Source of the DNA: FEN-1279 sp964501535
GTDB lineage: Bacteria > Bacteroidota > Ignavibacteria > Tepidaquicellales > Tepidaquicellaceae
Reading direction: 5' to 3'
NCBI GenBank assembly: GCA_964501535.1
Contig: CAZCSV010000005.1
Span: forward strand, 1-64,000
Length of the DNA stretch: 64,000 bases
Each line of letters opens with the position of its first letter. Position 1 is the stretch's first letter. The translations under genes were made by a program, and so were the position numbers. This document shows positions 28,421 through 39,000 of the stretch, in pieces. The notes under the pieces were generated by a model, which searched no databases, had not been told where the DNA came from, and was given only the letters and a program-made list of their open reading frames with translations.

Positions 28421-29455
28421 TTGATTTCCATAATCATATTGAATTATAACGGCAGGAAATATCTTGAGGATTGTTTAAAGTCTGTACTGGCACAGTCATT
28501 GGTTGATTTCGAGATAGTACTGGTAGATAACGGTTCCATGGACGGCAGTATAGAGTATGTTAAAAATAATTTTAATGATTCAAGGTTAAAGATTATTTCA
28601 TCGGAAAAAAACCTTGGTTTTGCGGGAGGGAATAATTACGGATTAAAGTTTGCGTCGGGAGAATACATAGTTTTATTGAACAACGATACAGTCGCGGATA
28701 AAGACTGGTTGGTAAATTTACACAAAGTAATAAGCGGCGAAGAAAGTATAGGAGTTGTTCAGTCTCTTGTTTACACTGAAGGTGTTCCCGAGAGATATTA
28801 CAGGAGAAACGGTACGTTGAATTTACTTGGTCATAATATTATGGAAGTTTTCGAGATAGGTAAAGACGGGGTCGGAGAGATATTTCAGGCAAACGGATGT
28901 TCACTGATAATAAAGAGGAGTTTAATAGATTATTTCGGCGGGCTTTTTCCGGATGAATATTTTGCATATGCCGAGGATTCATATTTATCGTTTAAAGTCA
29001 GGTTTGCGGGTTTCAGAGCTATGCATACGTCAAATTCGATTGTAAGGCATGCAGGAGGTGCGACGACGAGGGAATACAGGTCATCTTTCAGGACATATTT
29101 ACAGGAGAGAAACCGCATATTAAATTTTCTGATATTTTTTTCGAAAGGATTCAGGCTAAAATATTATCCGTTACTGATTTGCAATTTAAAGATAAAAATA
29201 TTAATGTCGCTGTTTACGGGGAAATATTCGCTTAAAGGGATTTTAAAGGCATATTTCTGGATTTTAAAAAACAGAAAGTGGATATGGGAGCAGCGTGAGA
29301 AAGAGAGCAGGACAAAGAAAGTTGATGAGGGAGAAGTGATAAAATATTTGAGCGGAAAGTTATTCAACGGCGAAAATATTTTCGAAAGATTTTTCAATTT
29401 TTTTTCAATACTTTACTGCAGAATTGTTAATATTGAGGTTATTGAGGTAAAATGA
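28421..29455 (+). CDS. GT2 family glycosyltransferase
   Basis: A 344-residue GT-A protein starting at a TTG (ISIIILNYNGRKY directly follows). It shows LVDNGSMDGS, LLNNDTVADKDWL (DxD region), and the late motif YAEDSYLSFKVRFAGFRA. The C-terminal 90 residues are basic and partly hydrophobic, suggesting peripheral membrane contact. The next GT2 gene overlaps by 4 nt. It is closest in style to dTDP-rhamnose-type transferases, but the donor cannot be assigned. Confidence 0.87.
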   Translation: MISIIILNYNGRKYLEDCLKSVLAQSLVDFEIVLVDNGSMDGSIEYVKNNFNDSRLKIISSEKNLGFAGGNNYGLKFASGEYIVLLNNDTVADKDWLVNLHKVISGEESIGVVQSLVYTEGVPERYYRRNGTLNLLGHNIMEVFEIGKDGVGEIFQANGCSLIIKRSLIDYFGGLFPDEYFAYAEDSYLSFKVRFAGFRAMHTSNSIVRHAGGATTREYRSSFRTYLQERNRILNFLIFFSKGFRLKYYPLLICNLKIKILMSLFTGKYSLKGILKAYFWILKNRKWIWEQREKESRTKKVDEGEVIKYLSGKLFNGENIFERFFNFFSILYCRIVNIEVIEVK

Positions 29456-30333
29456 TAATTTATAGTATAATAATAATAAACCACAAGCAGGAAGATTTGC
29501 TGAAGAAGTGTCTGACTTCCATTTACAGCACTTTCAAGTCATCGGCATTTGAAGTTATAGTGATAGACAATTCGTGTGATGGGAAACCGTCTTCTTATGA
29601 TTTGCCGAATTTCAGAATCCTTGAATCCGAAAACTACGGTTATGCGACTGCGAACAATTTAGGTGCGAAGAAAGCCAAAGGGAAATATTTATTTTTTTTG
29701 AATGCGGATACGGAGGTCAGGAATGATTTTTTGGATGAAATTGACAGGGAATTTTCGGAAAAGGAATTCGGAGCAATAGGGTTGAAATTGATAAATCCTG
29801 ACGGAAGTTTTCAGCCGTCTTGTTATCTGGAAAACAAATTTTTAAACGAGTTTAAGAACAAAAAGCTCGAGATGATTTTCAAGGGAGATGACGAAGAAGA
29901 AAAATCCAGAATCGAAAAGGAATTTTTAAATACGGATAAGGTGGACTGGGTTAGCGGTGCGGCGATGATAATCAGAAGAAAGGTATTCGAGAGTATTGGA
30001 GGATTTGACGAAAGATATTTTCTTTTTTATGAAGATGCGGATATCTGCAAGCGTTTGTCGGAGAAAGGGTACGAAATATATTATTATCCGAAAGCCGAGG
30101 TAATGCATCTGAAAGGGGAGAATGTAAATAAAAATTTCTATGATGTTACCTATTATTTTTCAAAGAAATCACAGATATTATATTATAAAACACACAATAA
30201 TTTTATACAGCGGATACTAATAAGGGTTTATTTAGTTTGCAAGTTTTCAATTTTGTGCTTAATTAATCCAAGCAGAATTAATATATTTATATTAAAATTA
30301 GTATTGGGGCGTAAAAATGATAAAAATACTTGA
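29452..30333 (+). CDS. GT2 family glycosyltransferase
   Basis: A 293-residue GT-A enzyme with YSIIIINHKQEDL, VIDNSCDGK, FLNADTEVRNDF (DxD), VSGAAMIIRR and FYEDADICKRLSEKGYE. It follows the previous GT2 with a 4-nt overlap, suggesting that they add successive sugars. An eight-T run at 29692-29699 precedes the DxD codons. The 3' end overlaps the next gene by 17 nt. Confidence 0.88.
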   Translation: MIIYSIIIINHKQEDLLKKCLTSIYSTFKSSAFEVIVIDNSCDGKPSSYDLPNFRILESENYGYATANNLGAKKAKGKYLFFLNADTEVRNDFLDEIDREFSEKEFGAIGLKLINPDGSFQPSCYLENKFLNEFKNKKLEMIFKGDDEEEKSRIEKEFLNTDKVDWVSGAAMIIRRKVFESIGGFDERYFLFYEDADICKRLSEKGYEIYYYPKAEVMHLKGENVNKNFYDVTYYFSKKSQILYYKTHNNFIQRILIRVYLVCKFSILCLINPSRINIFILKLVLGRKNDKNT

Positions 30334-31438
30334 ATTAATAGACGGCGGATTTGCAGGCGGCGGACAGATACACATAATATCCTTAGTAAAGAGGATGAAC
30401 AAAACGATTTTTCAACCTGTGGTAGCGGCGATGGGCGGGGGTAAATTCGAAGAATCGATGAAAGAATGCGGGATACAGTTTGAGTCGGTATATCAGCCGA
30501 AGATATTCAGAAAAAAATATTTATATCCTTTGATTGAGCTTTGCAGAAGGGAGAAGATAGATATTGTTCATTCGCACGGGGGTGTTTCGGGTTTTTACGG
30601 CAGGATGATAAAGAAATACTGTCCGGAAATAAAATCCGTTCATACGATTCACGGGATACATTACATAAACACAAAAAATTACATACGGAAATACATTTCG
30701 CAGACAATCGAGCAGTATCTGGTAAAATTCACAGACCGCACGATTTGTCTGACGAAGGATGATTTCAGGATTGCCGAAAGGATGAAAATAACAGACCCGT
30801 TAAGAACATCTATAGTTCCGAACGGGATAGATCTTAATGAATACAAAGACCTGCGCAGGAAAGACAAGGATTTTCTTTCGAAGTTAAATTTAAGTCCGGA
30901 CGATTATATTGTCGGCAACGTATCGAGGTTTGATGTACAGAAGAATCAGAAATTAGTAATTAAAGCGTCCGCAGGATTAGCCGAAGAACACCCTGATATA
31001 AAATTCGTTTTAGTAGGAGACGGAAGGTTATATGAGCGGTCCAGGAAACTCGCGAGGGAATTGAATTTAGAAGGAAATATACATTTTGCGGGTGAGCAGA
31101 TTAATCTTAAAGATTATTATTCGGTTTTTGATGTTTTTGCATTTCCCACATTATGGGAAGGGATGCCATATGTTTTGCTCGAAGCGATGGCATGCAGGCT
31201 ACCGATAATATGTTCCGACATATCATCTTTAAGGGAAATTGTGGAAGATAATCATTCCGCGTTGTTTATTAATCCCTTAAGCGAGACAGAACTTAAGGAT
31301 AAGATATTAAAATTACACAACGACAAGGAGCTTTCGGACAGGATATCCTCGAATGCATACGAAAAGGTAAAATATTACAGCGAATATTTTACGGTAAAGA
31401 AAATCGAGGAAATATATATGGAGGTAATGGGCAGTTGA
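30317..31438 (+). CDS. GT4 family glycosyltransferase
   Basis: A 373-residue GT-B enzyme of the WaaG/PelF-like type. The N-terminal loop DGGFAGGGQIHI binds the acceptor side; SHGGVSGFYGR, VPNGIDLNEYK, GNVSRFDVQKN and the donor motif EGMPYVLLEAMACRLPI follow. The start ATG at 30317 lies 17 nt within the preceding gene. It is the last glycan gene; nadD follows with a 4-nt overlap, so the housekeeping gene may be expressed from the same transcript. Confidence 0.9.
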   Translation: MIKILELIDGGFAGGGQIHIISLVKRMNKTIFQPVVAAMGGGKFEESMKECGIQFESVYQPKIFRKKYLYPLIELCRREKIDIVHSHGGVSGFYGRMIKKYCPEIKSVHTIHGIHYINTKNYIRKYISQTIEQYLVKFTDRTICLTKDDFRIAERMKITDPLRTSIVPNGIDLNEYKDLRRKDKDFLSKLNLSPDDYIVGNVSRFDVQKNQKLVIKASAGLAEEHPDIKFVLVGDGRLYERSRKLARELNLEGNIHFAGEQINLKDYYSVFDVFAFPTLWEGMPYVLLEAMACRLPIICSDISSLREIVEDNHSALFINPLSETELKDKILKLHNDKELSDRISSNAYEKVKYYSEYFTVKKIEEIYMEVMGS

Positions 31439-32025
31439 AACGCATCGGAATTTTCGGAGGGACATTCAATCCTCCGCACCTGGCACACTCAAGGCTTGCG
31501 GAAGAGGTAAAAAAGTCTTTAAAGCTTGACAAGATAATAATCGTACCTTCGGCGGTACCTCCTTTAAAAAGCGGCAAAGAAGTGATAGAAATAAAGCACA
31601 GGCTTGCAATGACAGAGATTGCTTTCGGAAAAAGCCCGGATTTTGAAATAAGCGATATCGAAATAAAAAGAAGTAAAATAAAATCATACACAATCGACAC
31701 ATTGATAAAACTTAATAAGAAAATCAAAGGTGATGCCGTGAAATTTTATTTGATACTCGGTACAGACAGTTTAATAGATTTTCCGAAGTGGAAGACGCCG
31801 GAAAGATTATTTGATTATGCGGAGGTCGTTGTAATAAACAGGCCGGGTTACAAAAAGAGCGACATCAGACCAGAGTACTCAGAGCGTGCATTATTTATAA
31901 AAGTAAAGCCAATGGACATTTCATCGTCGGAGATACGGGAATATGTACGGAGCAATAAACCGATAAAATCCTTTGTTTTACACGAAATAGAAAAATACAT
32001 AGAGCAAAATAAATTATATAAATAA
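31435..32025 (+). CDS. nadD: Nicotinate-nucleotide adenylyltransferase
   Basis: The 196-residue enzyme adenylates nicotinate mononucleotide to deamido-NAD, the step before NAD synthetase. Diagnostic are GIFGGTFNPPHLAH at the N terminus (HxxH-type adenylyltransferase site), TDSLIDFPKWK, and ISSSEIREYV near the C terminus. Length is normal for NadD. The start is a TTG that overlaps the stop of the preceding glycosyltransferase gene. Confidence 0.94.
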   Translation: MKRIGIFGGTFNPPHLAHSRLAEEVKKSLKLDKIIIVPSAVPPLKSGKEVIEIKHRLAMTEIAFGKSPDFEISDIEIKRSKIKSYTIDTLIKLNKKIKGDAVKFYLILGTDSLIDFPKWKTPERLFDYAEVVVINRPGYKKSDIRPEYSERALFIKVKPMDISSSEIREYVRSNKPIKSFVLHEIEKYIEQNKLYK

Positions 32026-32033
32026 ATAAATTT

Positions 32034-32804
32034 ATGGAAGAACAAAACATAATAGCCGAAGAACAGCAAGAGTTGTCTCAGATGGATGCCATATCCGGAG
32101 TATTTACGGAGCCCGGGAAGACGTTTGAAACGATAGCAAAATTTCCCAAAAGAAATTTCTGGCTTTTGCCGGTAATAATACTGGTAATAACGAGTGTAGT
32201 TACATCTTTTCTCTTTTTCTCCGATACCGAGTTAGTCGGTAAAATGATGGATAAACAGAAACAGCAGATGCGTGAGAGAATGCAGGAAAGCGTAAAAGAG
32301 GGAAAGATGACACAGGAGCAGGCAAATGACGCGATAGAGAAAGCAGAGAAATTTATGGACCCGAACGGATTGTTTTTCAAGATTACGGGTATTGCGGGGT
32401 CAGTAGTTTCCCCGTTTCTGATGCTTTTTGTATTGAGTGTAATTTATATGCTTCTACTGAAGACGTTTAAGGCAAATTTTGAGTTTACGAACATTCTGAA
32501 TGTGGTAGGTTTATCGCTGACAGTAAGTGCAGTGGGGAGTGTTATAGCGATTGTGATATCAATCGTCACGGGAGATTTGACTTCTGTCGGGTTATCTATC
32601 ATGTTTAAAGCTGATGCTGTCGGGGACACATTACACGCATTATTCATGAAATTAGACGTATTTTCGATTTGGTTTTACATATTAGTTGCAATCGGCTTAG
32701 TCAGGATAGCAAAGGTCAAACCGGTGGTATCATATTCCATAGTATTCGGGCTCTGGATAATATGGCTGGTAATAACGACATTTGTATTCAAATTGTTCGT
32801 ATAG
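32034..32804 (+). CDS. Yip1-family membrane protein
   Basis: A 256-residue protein with an acidic, Gln-rich N terminus, the segment GVFTEPGKTFETIAKFPKR typical of bacterial Yip1/YIP domain proteins, and five hydrophobic helices between about 42 and 256. A charged, Met/Gln/Lys-rich amphipathic loop lies at about 67-105. Function is unknown in bacteria. It starts 8 bp after nadD and probably closes that transcription unit. Confidence 0.82.
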   Translation: MEEQNIIAEEQQELSQMDAISGVFTEPGKTFETIAKFPKRNFWLLPVIILVITSVVTSFLFFSDTELVGKMMDKQKQQMRERMQESVKEGKMTQEQANDAIEKAEKFMDPNGLFFKITGIAGSVVSPFLMLFVLSVIYMLLLKTFKANFEFTNILNVVGLSLTVSAVGSVIAIVISIVTGDLTSVGLSIMFKADAVGDTLHALFMKLDVFSIWFYILVAIGLVRIAKVKPVVSYSIVFGLWIIWLVITTFVFKLFV

Positions 32805-33163
32805 GCAATTCCTGTTTTACGGGAGTGCAGAATTCAGTGCAATACAGACAGATTTTGCATTTTTCCAATGCGTTATTTCCTTCGTAAGGTTAGGTAGAGA
32901 ATACTGACGTGAAAATATTCTTTCCGATATTTTCATCGTTACGAGAGTCCGAAAAGATGTCAAGGTTTTCCGGCATTTTTCAAAAACCGCAAAAGGAATA
33001 ACGGGGTTTAGTAATAATATTATATTTAATATATTACCAAAACTTGATATATTAAAAACGGAATTAATTTCTTACATTATATTTTCGGGGGATGTATGAA
33101 AAAAACAAATATTTTCCATCTCTTCAAAGTTATTCATAATGAATCTTCAACCAAGGGATTCGT
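32805..33163. other. Intergenic region ahead of the CHAT-caspase locus
   Basis: This 359-bp gap separates the Yip1 gene from the first CHAT gene and is the natural place for the promoter of the five-gene locus. It contains a perfect inverted repeat (separate entry), an AT-rich stretch at about 33010-33055, and a 23-codon open frame (separate entry). I find no exact TTG-N20-TAnnTTTG promoter and no intrinsic terminator for the upstream unit. Confidence 0.45.
32910..32935. repeat. Inverted repeat upstream of CHAT locus
   Basis: TGAAAATAT (32910-32918) and ATATTTTCA (32927-32935) are perfect 9-bp arms around the 8-nt spacer TCTTTCCG. The flanks ACG and CGT extend the pairing with a one-base bulge. 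No T tract follows, so a regulator-binding site or RNA hairpin is more likely than a terminator. Confidence 0.55.
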
Positions 33164-33167
33164 ATGA
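33096..33167 (+). CDS. Possible 23-codon leader ORF overlapping CHAT start
   Basis: ATG at 33096 opens a 23-codon frame whose TGA (33165-33167) overlaps the ATG of the CHAT gene (33164-33166) as ATGA. A GGGGGA at 33087-33092 lies 4-8 nt upstream and could act as a ribosome site, while the CHAT ATG itself has only a weak GGGA at 33148-33151. The arrangement suggests translational coupling. The peptide has no recognisable features, so this could equally be a chance frame. Confidence 0.35.
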   Translation: MKKTNIFHLFKVIHNESSTKGFV

Positions 33168-35989
33168 AAACATTCTTTATATCCTGCATATTATTTTTAT
33201 TCTCGGGCACAGCGATACTGGGGCAGAGCTGGGAAGAGACGTATAAAAAAGAGTTGGAATACTATGTTCAAGGAGATTTCAAAAATGCGATTATTTACGG
33301 GGAGCAGTCTTTAAAACTTGCCGAGGCAGAATTCGGGAAGGAAAATGATAATTACGCTAAATCTCTTAACACTTTAGGTGTAATATATTTTAATACCGGG
33401 AAATATGAAAAAGCCAAAAAATCATATTCCGAGGCACTTAATTTAAGAAAAAAAATACTTGGAGAATATCATCCTGATTACATTAAAACACTGGGTAATT
33501 CAGCTGCGTTGTATCATTCTATTGGAGAATATCAAAAAGCAGAAAATCTATATTATGAAGTTTTAAAAATTATAGCAGAGACTCAGGGAGAAAACACAGG
33601 ATATGCTTTAACTCTAAACAATCTTGCCGCATTAAAAAAGGAAAAAGGCGATTTCAGTAATGCCGAAAAATTATGCATTCAAGCTTGTAAAATATTTAAG
33701 GAGAAATTAGGAGAAAAGGACCCCGGGTTCGCAACATCTTTGAATAATCTTGCGGAGTTATATAAAATCCTCGGCAATTATGAAAAATCCGAAATCCTCT
33801 ACCTTGAATCGCTAAATATCAAAAAGGAAATATTTGGAGAAAATCATTATCTGTACGCTTCTTCGTTAAACAACATATCCAATTTATATTTTGTTACAGG
33901 GGATTTTCAAAAAGCAGAGTCTTATTTAAATGAAGCCATTAAAATATACAGGAATGTTTACGAAGAAAAAAATTCGGAATTTGCAATTCTTATAGAAAAT
34001 CTTGCCTCATTATATAAGGAAATGTATAAGTATGAAGAAGCATATCAGCTTTTCTCTGAAGTACTTAATATTAAAAAAGACGCTCTAGGAGAAAATAATC
34101 CTCAATACGCAACTACGCTTTATAATTTAGCCGAATTATATAATGCAACGGGTGATAATAAAAGAGCAGAATCTCACTACTTTCAAGCGTACAAGATTTT
34201 AAAAGAGACACTCGGTGAAAGACATCCCGATTATGCACGGGTTTTGCTTGGTTGTGCTAATCTATATTCGGCAACGGGAGATTATACAAAGGCGAGGGGA
34301 TTTTTTTCGGAATTAATAAAAAATCTTACATCACAAATCCAATCGAATTTTTCATTTATGAACGAAAACGAAAAATTCAAGTTTATTAACACAATAAATT
34401 CAAATTTCGAGTCGTTTTATTCGTTTGCCCTGAGTGATCACAAAAATAATCCCAATATTACTGCGGATGTCACGAATCTCGATATTGCAATAAAGGGAGT
34501 AATACTTTCTTCAACATCAAAGGTCAAGCAGAAAGTAAACGAACTTATCGTTGTATACGATAAATTATCTTCAATAAAAAAAACTCTTGCCTACGCTTAT
34601 TCTCTATCCGTGACGGAGCAAATAAACAAAGGAATAAATGTTTCGGCATTAGAGGAAGAAGCAAATCAGCTGGAAAAAGAACTTACGAACAAGTCGGAAT
34701 ATTATTCACAGGAGAAGAAGGTAATCGAATGGAGAGACATACGGAAGGAATTGAAATCAGATGAAGCAATCGTGGATTTTATTAATTTCAGATATTACAA
34801 TAAGAACTGGACTGACTCCGTTTATTATTGTGCTTTAGTATTAAGAAGTGATTACGAATACCCGAGAATGATAAAGCTGTTTGAGATAAATCAGGTAAAA
34901 GACATATTATCAAAAAATGCAGAGTCAAAGGACAGCTATATAAAGAATTCCGATATAAGCACCGATTTGTATAATCTCATCTGGAAGCCATTGGAGCAGT
35001 ATCTAAAAGGAGCAACAAAAGTATATATCTCTCCGAGCGGTGTCCTGAACAAGGTTTCTTTTTCTGCGCTTCAGACAAATGAGGAAGAATTACTGCTGGA
35101 CAAGTATAAGCTTAATTATGTCGGAAACATAAAAGACATGGCAGGAAGTAATTGGGATATTGTACCTAAAGAATCCGGTAATGGATTTGCAGCTGTTTTC
35201 GGCGGAGCAGAATTTAATTTGGATTCGAGCGAGATTATTGCCAATAAAACGAAATATAAATCCGAAGAAATATCGAAGACTTTTTTTGCTCCGGACGAAA
35301 AGGACAAATCTGAAAAAGAAAACAAAAAATTCAATTGGAATTATTTGAAGGGAACACTGACAGAGTGTGAGGCGGTTTATGATTTGATACTAGGGGACAG
35401 ATTAGACGTACAAAAATTTACGGGAAAAGATGCGAGCGAAGATGCTTTGAAATCTTTAAATTCGAAAAATTCTCCTAAGATTCTTCACATTTCCACGCAC
35501 GGATTCTTTTTTCCCGAGCCAGAGAAAAAATACGGTAAAGAAATTTCAGGTAACGAGCTTTTCAGAAGGTCGGATAATCCGTTGCTACGGTCGGGTTTAA
35601 TATTAGCGGGGGCGAACAGGGTTTGGTCGGGAAGCGAACCGATTGAAGGCGCCGAAGACGGAATATTGACTTCATATGAGGTAAGCAATATGGATTTACA
35701 GAACACGGAGCTTGTCGTGTTATCGGCGTGTGAGACGGGGCTCGGAGATTTAAAAGGCGGAGAAGGAGTATACGGTTTGCAGCGTGCATTTAAAGTAGCG
35801 GGAGCTAAGACAATAATAATGAGCTTATGGAAAGTTCCCGATAAGGAGACGGTGGAATTAATGGGTTTGTTTTACAGGAATTGGCTGGTAAATAAGATGA
35901 CAAAGGAGGATGCATTTAACGGAGCACAGAAGGAAATGAGAAAAAAGTACCCGCCTTACCACTGGGCGGCATTCATAATGATAGAATAA
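33164..35989 (+). CDS. Exported TPR-CHAT protease (copy 1)
   Basis: A 941-residue protein with a Sec signal peptide (about 1-20, ending AILGQ). Residues 30-400 hold about eight 42-residue kinesin-light-chain-type TPRs (YAxSLNNLAxLYxxxGxYxxAE pattern). A helical linker leads to a C-terminal CHAT domain (about 640-941). The caspase-like dyad is intact: His779 in HISTHG and Cys856 in LSACETG. CHAT domains are clan CD cysteine proteases related to caspases and separase; characterised ones (HetF, Csx29 of type III-E CRISPR) act in the cytoplasm. The signal peptide here places the protein outside the inner membrane, which is unusual. There is no T9SS domain. It is the first of five packed genes and is followed 11 bp later by its paralogue. 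Confidence 0.9.
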   Translation: MKTFFISCILFLFSGTAILGQSWEETYKKELEYYVQGDFKNAIIYGEQSLKLAEAEFGKENDNYAKSLNTLGVIYFNTGKYEKAKKSYSEALNLRKKILGEYHPDYIKTLGNSAALYHSIGEYQKAENLYYEVLKIIAETQGENTGYALTLNNLAALKKEKGDFSNAEKLCIQACKIFKEKLGEKDPGFATSLNNLAELYKILGNYEKSEILYLESLNIKKEIFGENHYLYASSLNNISNLYFVTGDFQKAESYLNEAIKIYRNVYEEKNSEFAILIENLASLYKEMYKYEEAYQLFSEVLNIKKDALGENNPQYATTLYNLAELYNATGDNKRAESHYFQAYKILKETLGERHPDYARVLLGCANLYSATGDYTKARGFFSELIKNLTSQIQSNFSFMNENEKFKFINTINSNFESFYSFALSDHKNNPNITADVTNLDIAIKGVILSSTSKVKQKVNELIVVYDKLSSIKKTLAYAYSLSVTEQINKGINVSALEEEANQLEKELTNKSEYYSQEKKVIEWRDIRKELKSDEAIVDFINFRYYNKNWTDSVYYCALVLRSDYEYPRMIKLFEINQVKDILSKNAESKDSYIKNSDISTDLYNLIWKPLEQYLKGATKVYISPSGVLNKVSFSALQTNEEELLLDKYKLNYVGNIKDMAGSNWDIVPKESGNGFAAVFGGAEFNLDSSEIIANKTKYKSEEISKTFFAPDEKDKSEKENKKFNWNYLKGTLTECEAVYDLILGDRLDVQKFTGKDASEDALKSLNSKNSPKILHISTHGFFFPEPEKKYGKEISGNELFRRSDNPLLRSGLILAGANRVWSGSEPIEGAEDGILTSYEVSNMDLQNTELVVLSACETGLGDLKGGEGVYGLQRAFKVAGAKTIIMSLWKVPDKETVELMGLFYRNWLVNKMTKEDAFNGAQKEMRKKYPPYHWAAFIMIE

Positions 35990-36000
35990 AACAAAAAATT

Positions 36001-39000
36001 ATGGGAAAAATAATTTACGTATTTTTGATTTTATTTTTATTCGCTTCAAACATTTTTTCGCAGAGCTGGAAAGAGTTAAATGAAAAGGCAATGGATTTTT
36101 ATAAAAGCAATGATATGGTGAATGCGGAGATTTTCGGGAAAAAGAGCATTGAACAATGCGAGAAGGAATTCGGGAAGAATTCAGAGAATTACGCAATATC
36201 ATTGACGAATCTTTCTTTTATTTATCAAAGATTGGAGAAGTTTGAAGAAGCAGAAGAAAACCTAAAAGAAGCAGTTAAAATACGGAAAGATATTTTCGGA
36301 GAATCAAATTATGAATATGCGGTATCTCTATGGAACCTTTCGGACCTGTACCGCAATATTGGAAAATTCAATGAAGCGGAAGTCTATTTATTAAAATACC
36401 TTAAAATAACGACGCAGGTAAAAGGTGAAAACAGTATAGAATATGCAGAGGGATTAGATGGTTTGGCGCATTGCTATACAAAGAAAGGTAATTTTTACGA
36501 CGCCGAGGAATCGCTGTTAAAGTCAATGGAAATAAAGAAGTCTTTAATAGGGACAGATAACTCTTCATATTCCGTAACTATGAACGATTTGGGAGTTTTA
36601 TACGGTCAGACGGGAAAATGCGAAGAAGCAGAAAAATACATTAAGGAAGCAATGAGGATAGACAGGATAATATACGGAGAAAAGAGTTCCGATTATGCAG
36701 CGGATTTGAACAATCTTGCTTTGTTATATTGCGAAACCGGGAATTTCTATAAAGCAGAATCACTTTTCAAAGAAGTAAAAAAAATACGCAAAAACACATT
36801 AGGAGAAAAAGACCCTTCATATGCAAGCACATTGCATGACCTTGGTCTTTTATATGATGATATGGGGAGGTACGAGGAAGCGGAAAAGCTTTACAAGGAA
36901 TCAATCAAACTAACGAAGGAGGTACTCGGTACAAAGAACGAATATTATGCACAATATTTAAACAGTCTAGCTACATTATACAACAGAAGTAATAGGGAAA
37001 GTGAAGCAAAAAAATTATTTTATGAATGTCTTGATATAATAAAATCATTATACGGAGAGAGCAGTCCCTATCTGGCTTTTACGTTAAACAATATCGCATG
37101 GTTTTACAAGTCAATCGGAAATTACGCCGAATCTGAAAAACTATATTTTCAATCGGCTAAGATTATAAAGGAAATTTACGGAGAAAAGCATTCGTTTTAT
37201 GCGACAAATCTCGGTAATCTTGCAACCTTGAATATTAAGACGGGTAATTACACAAAGGCGGAGAAACTGATGTTGGAGGCTATAAGCATTCGAAAAGAAG
37301 TATTGGGCGAAAGGCATCCGGACTACATTAATTCAATTTTCAATCTTGCCGATTTATATTCCGCAACGGATAGATTAGACGAAGCGGAGCCTCTTTACAG
37401 GGAAACCAACGAGAATTTACTCGACCGTATCAACACTTATTATCCATATCTAAGCGAGAAAGAAAAGTCACAATTTTTAAAAACGATAGAAATCAGGTTC
37501 GAGCATTTCAATTCTTTTGCTTTAAAAAGGTACGCAGGAAATCCGTTAATTTCGAATGATATGTTGGAGCTTTCCCTCGCGACAAAGGGCATTATATTAT
37601 CATCTTCCACAAAAGTCAGAAATAATATTATATACAGCGGGGACAGTTCTCTGATTGCCGATTATAAAGCCTACATAAACATCAAGGATCTATTGATAAA
37701 TGCGACATCGATGACAGTGTCGGAGAGGCAAAAGAAATCAATCGATATTGAAAAACTCGAGACCGATGTCAACGAGCTGGAGAAGAACCTGAGTCTCCGT
37801 TCGGAAATATTTTCCACCGATGTTGAAAAAAGAAAGATTACAATAAGCGATTTAAAAAAAGCAACCGGCAACGGAGAAGCGCTGATAGACTACATAAACT
37901 TTTATAATATTGATTCGAGAGGAGAAATTTACTCAGTATATGGCGCGTTAATCTTAAAGAAAGACTATGAATATCCCTTATTCCTGGAGTTATGCAGAGA
38001 GGAAGATATTGAGGCCGTATTATCCGTTTCTGCGGAAAGCAGAAACAGTTACATAAACGACATCGAGAAATCATATAAGCTTTACAGTCTAATATGGGAG
38101 CCGCTCGAGCCGTATTTGCAGGATATTAAAACAATAAAATTATCGGCAGCGGGACTATTAAATAAAGTTTCTTTCAGTGTGTTAACAGGCGAAGACGATG
38201 AGCTGTTATTCGATAAACATATAATAAAAATTTACGGAAACCTGAAAGATATTGTATTGAAAGAAAACGAGGGGAATTTAAGGAACGAGGAACTGAGCGC
38301 ATCGGTTTTTGGCGGTGCGGTATTTGATTTAGAATACCGGGTGACGGATGAAACCCCCAAAAAATTTTTAAGAGAGGAAGGGGGAGACTGGATGCCACCT
38401 CCGGGAAATATTATAATAGAAAACAGGATGGCAGCAAAGAAGTGGGTATATCTTCCGGGTACGATGAAAGAAGCCATAATAATTGATTCTATACTGAAAA
38501 ATAAAAACATAAATTCACAGTTAAGAATAAAGGAAGATGCGAGTGAAAATGTACTGCGTGATTTAAATTACAAAAATTCGCCATCAATTTTACACATAGC
38601 GACACACGGATATTTTTATCCGGAGCCGCCAAAGGATTTGGAAAAAACAATAAAGATGAACAAGTTTCAGCTTTCGGGTAATCCGCTAATCCGTTCCGGT
38701 TTACTTCTGTCGGGAGCAAACCGAATATGGATGGGTGAAGAAGAGGTTGAAGGAGTTGAAAACGGTATTCTTACAGCACTTGATATTTCCAATTTAGATT
38801 TAGTAAACACCGAGCTTGTTGTTCTCTCAGCATGCGAGACAGGGTTGGGGGAAATAAAGGGGGGAGAAGGAGTATACGGTTTACAGCGAGCGTTTAAAGT
38901 AGCGGGAGCAAAGACTATTATTATGAGTTTATGGAAAGTACCGGATAAGGAGACGGTAGAGCTGATGGAATTGTTTTACACGAAATGGCTGGTCGGCATG

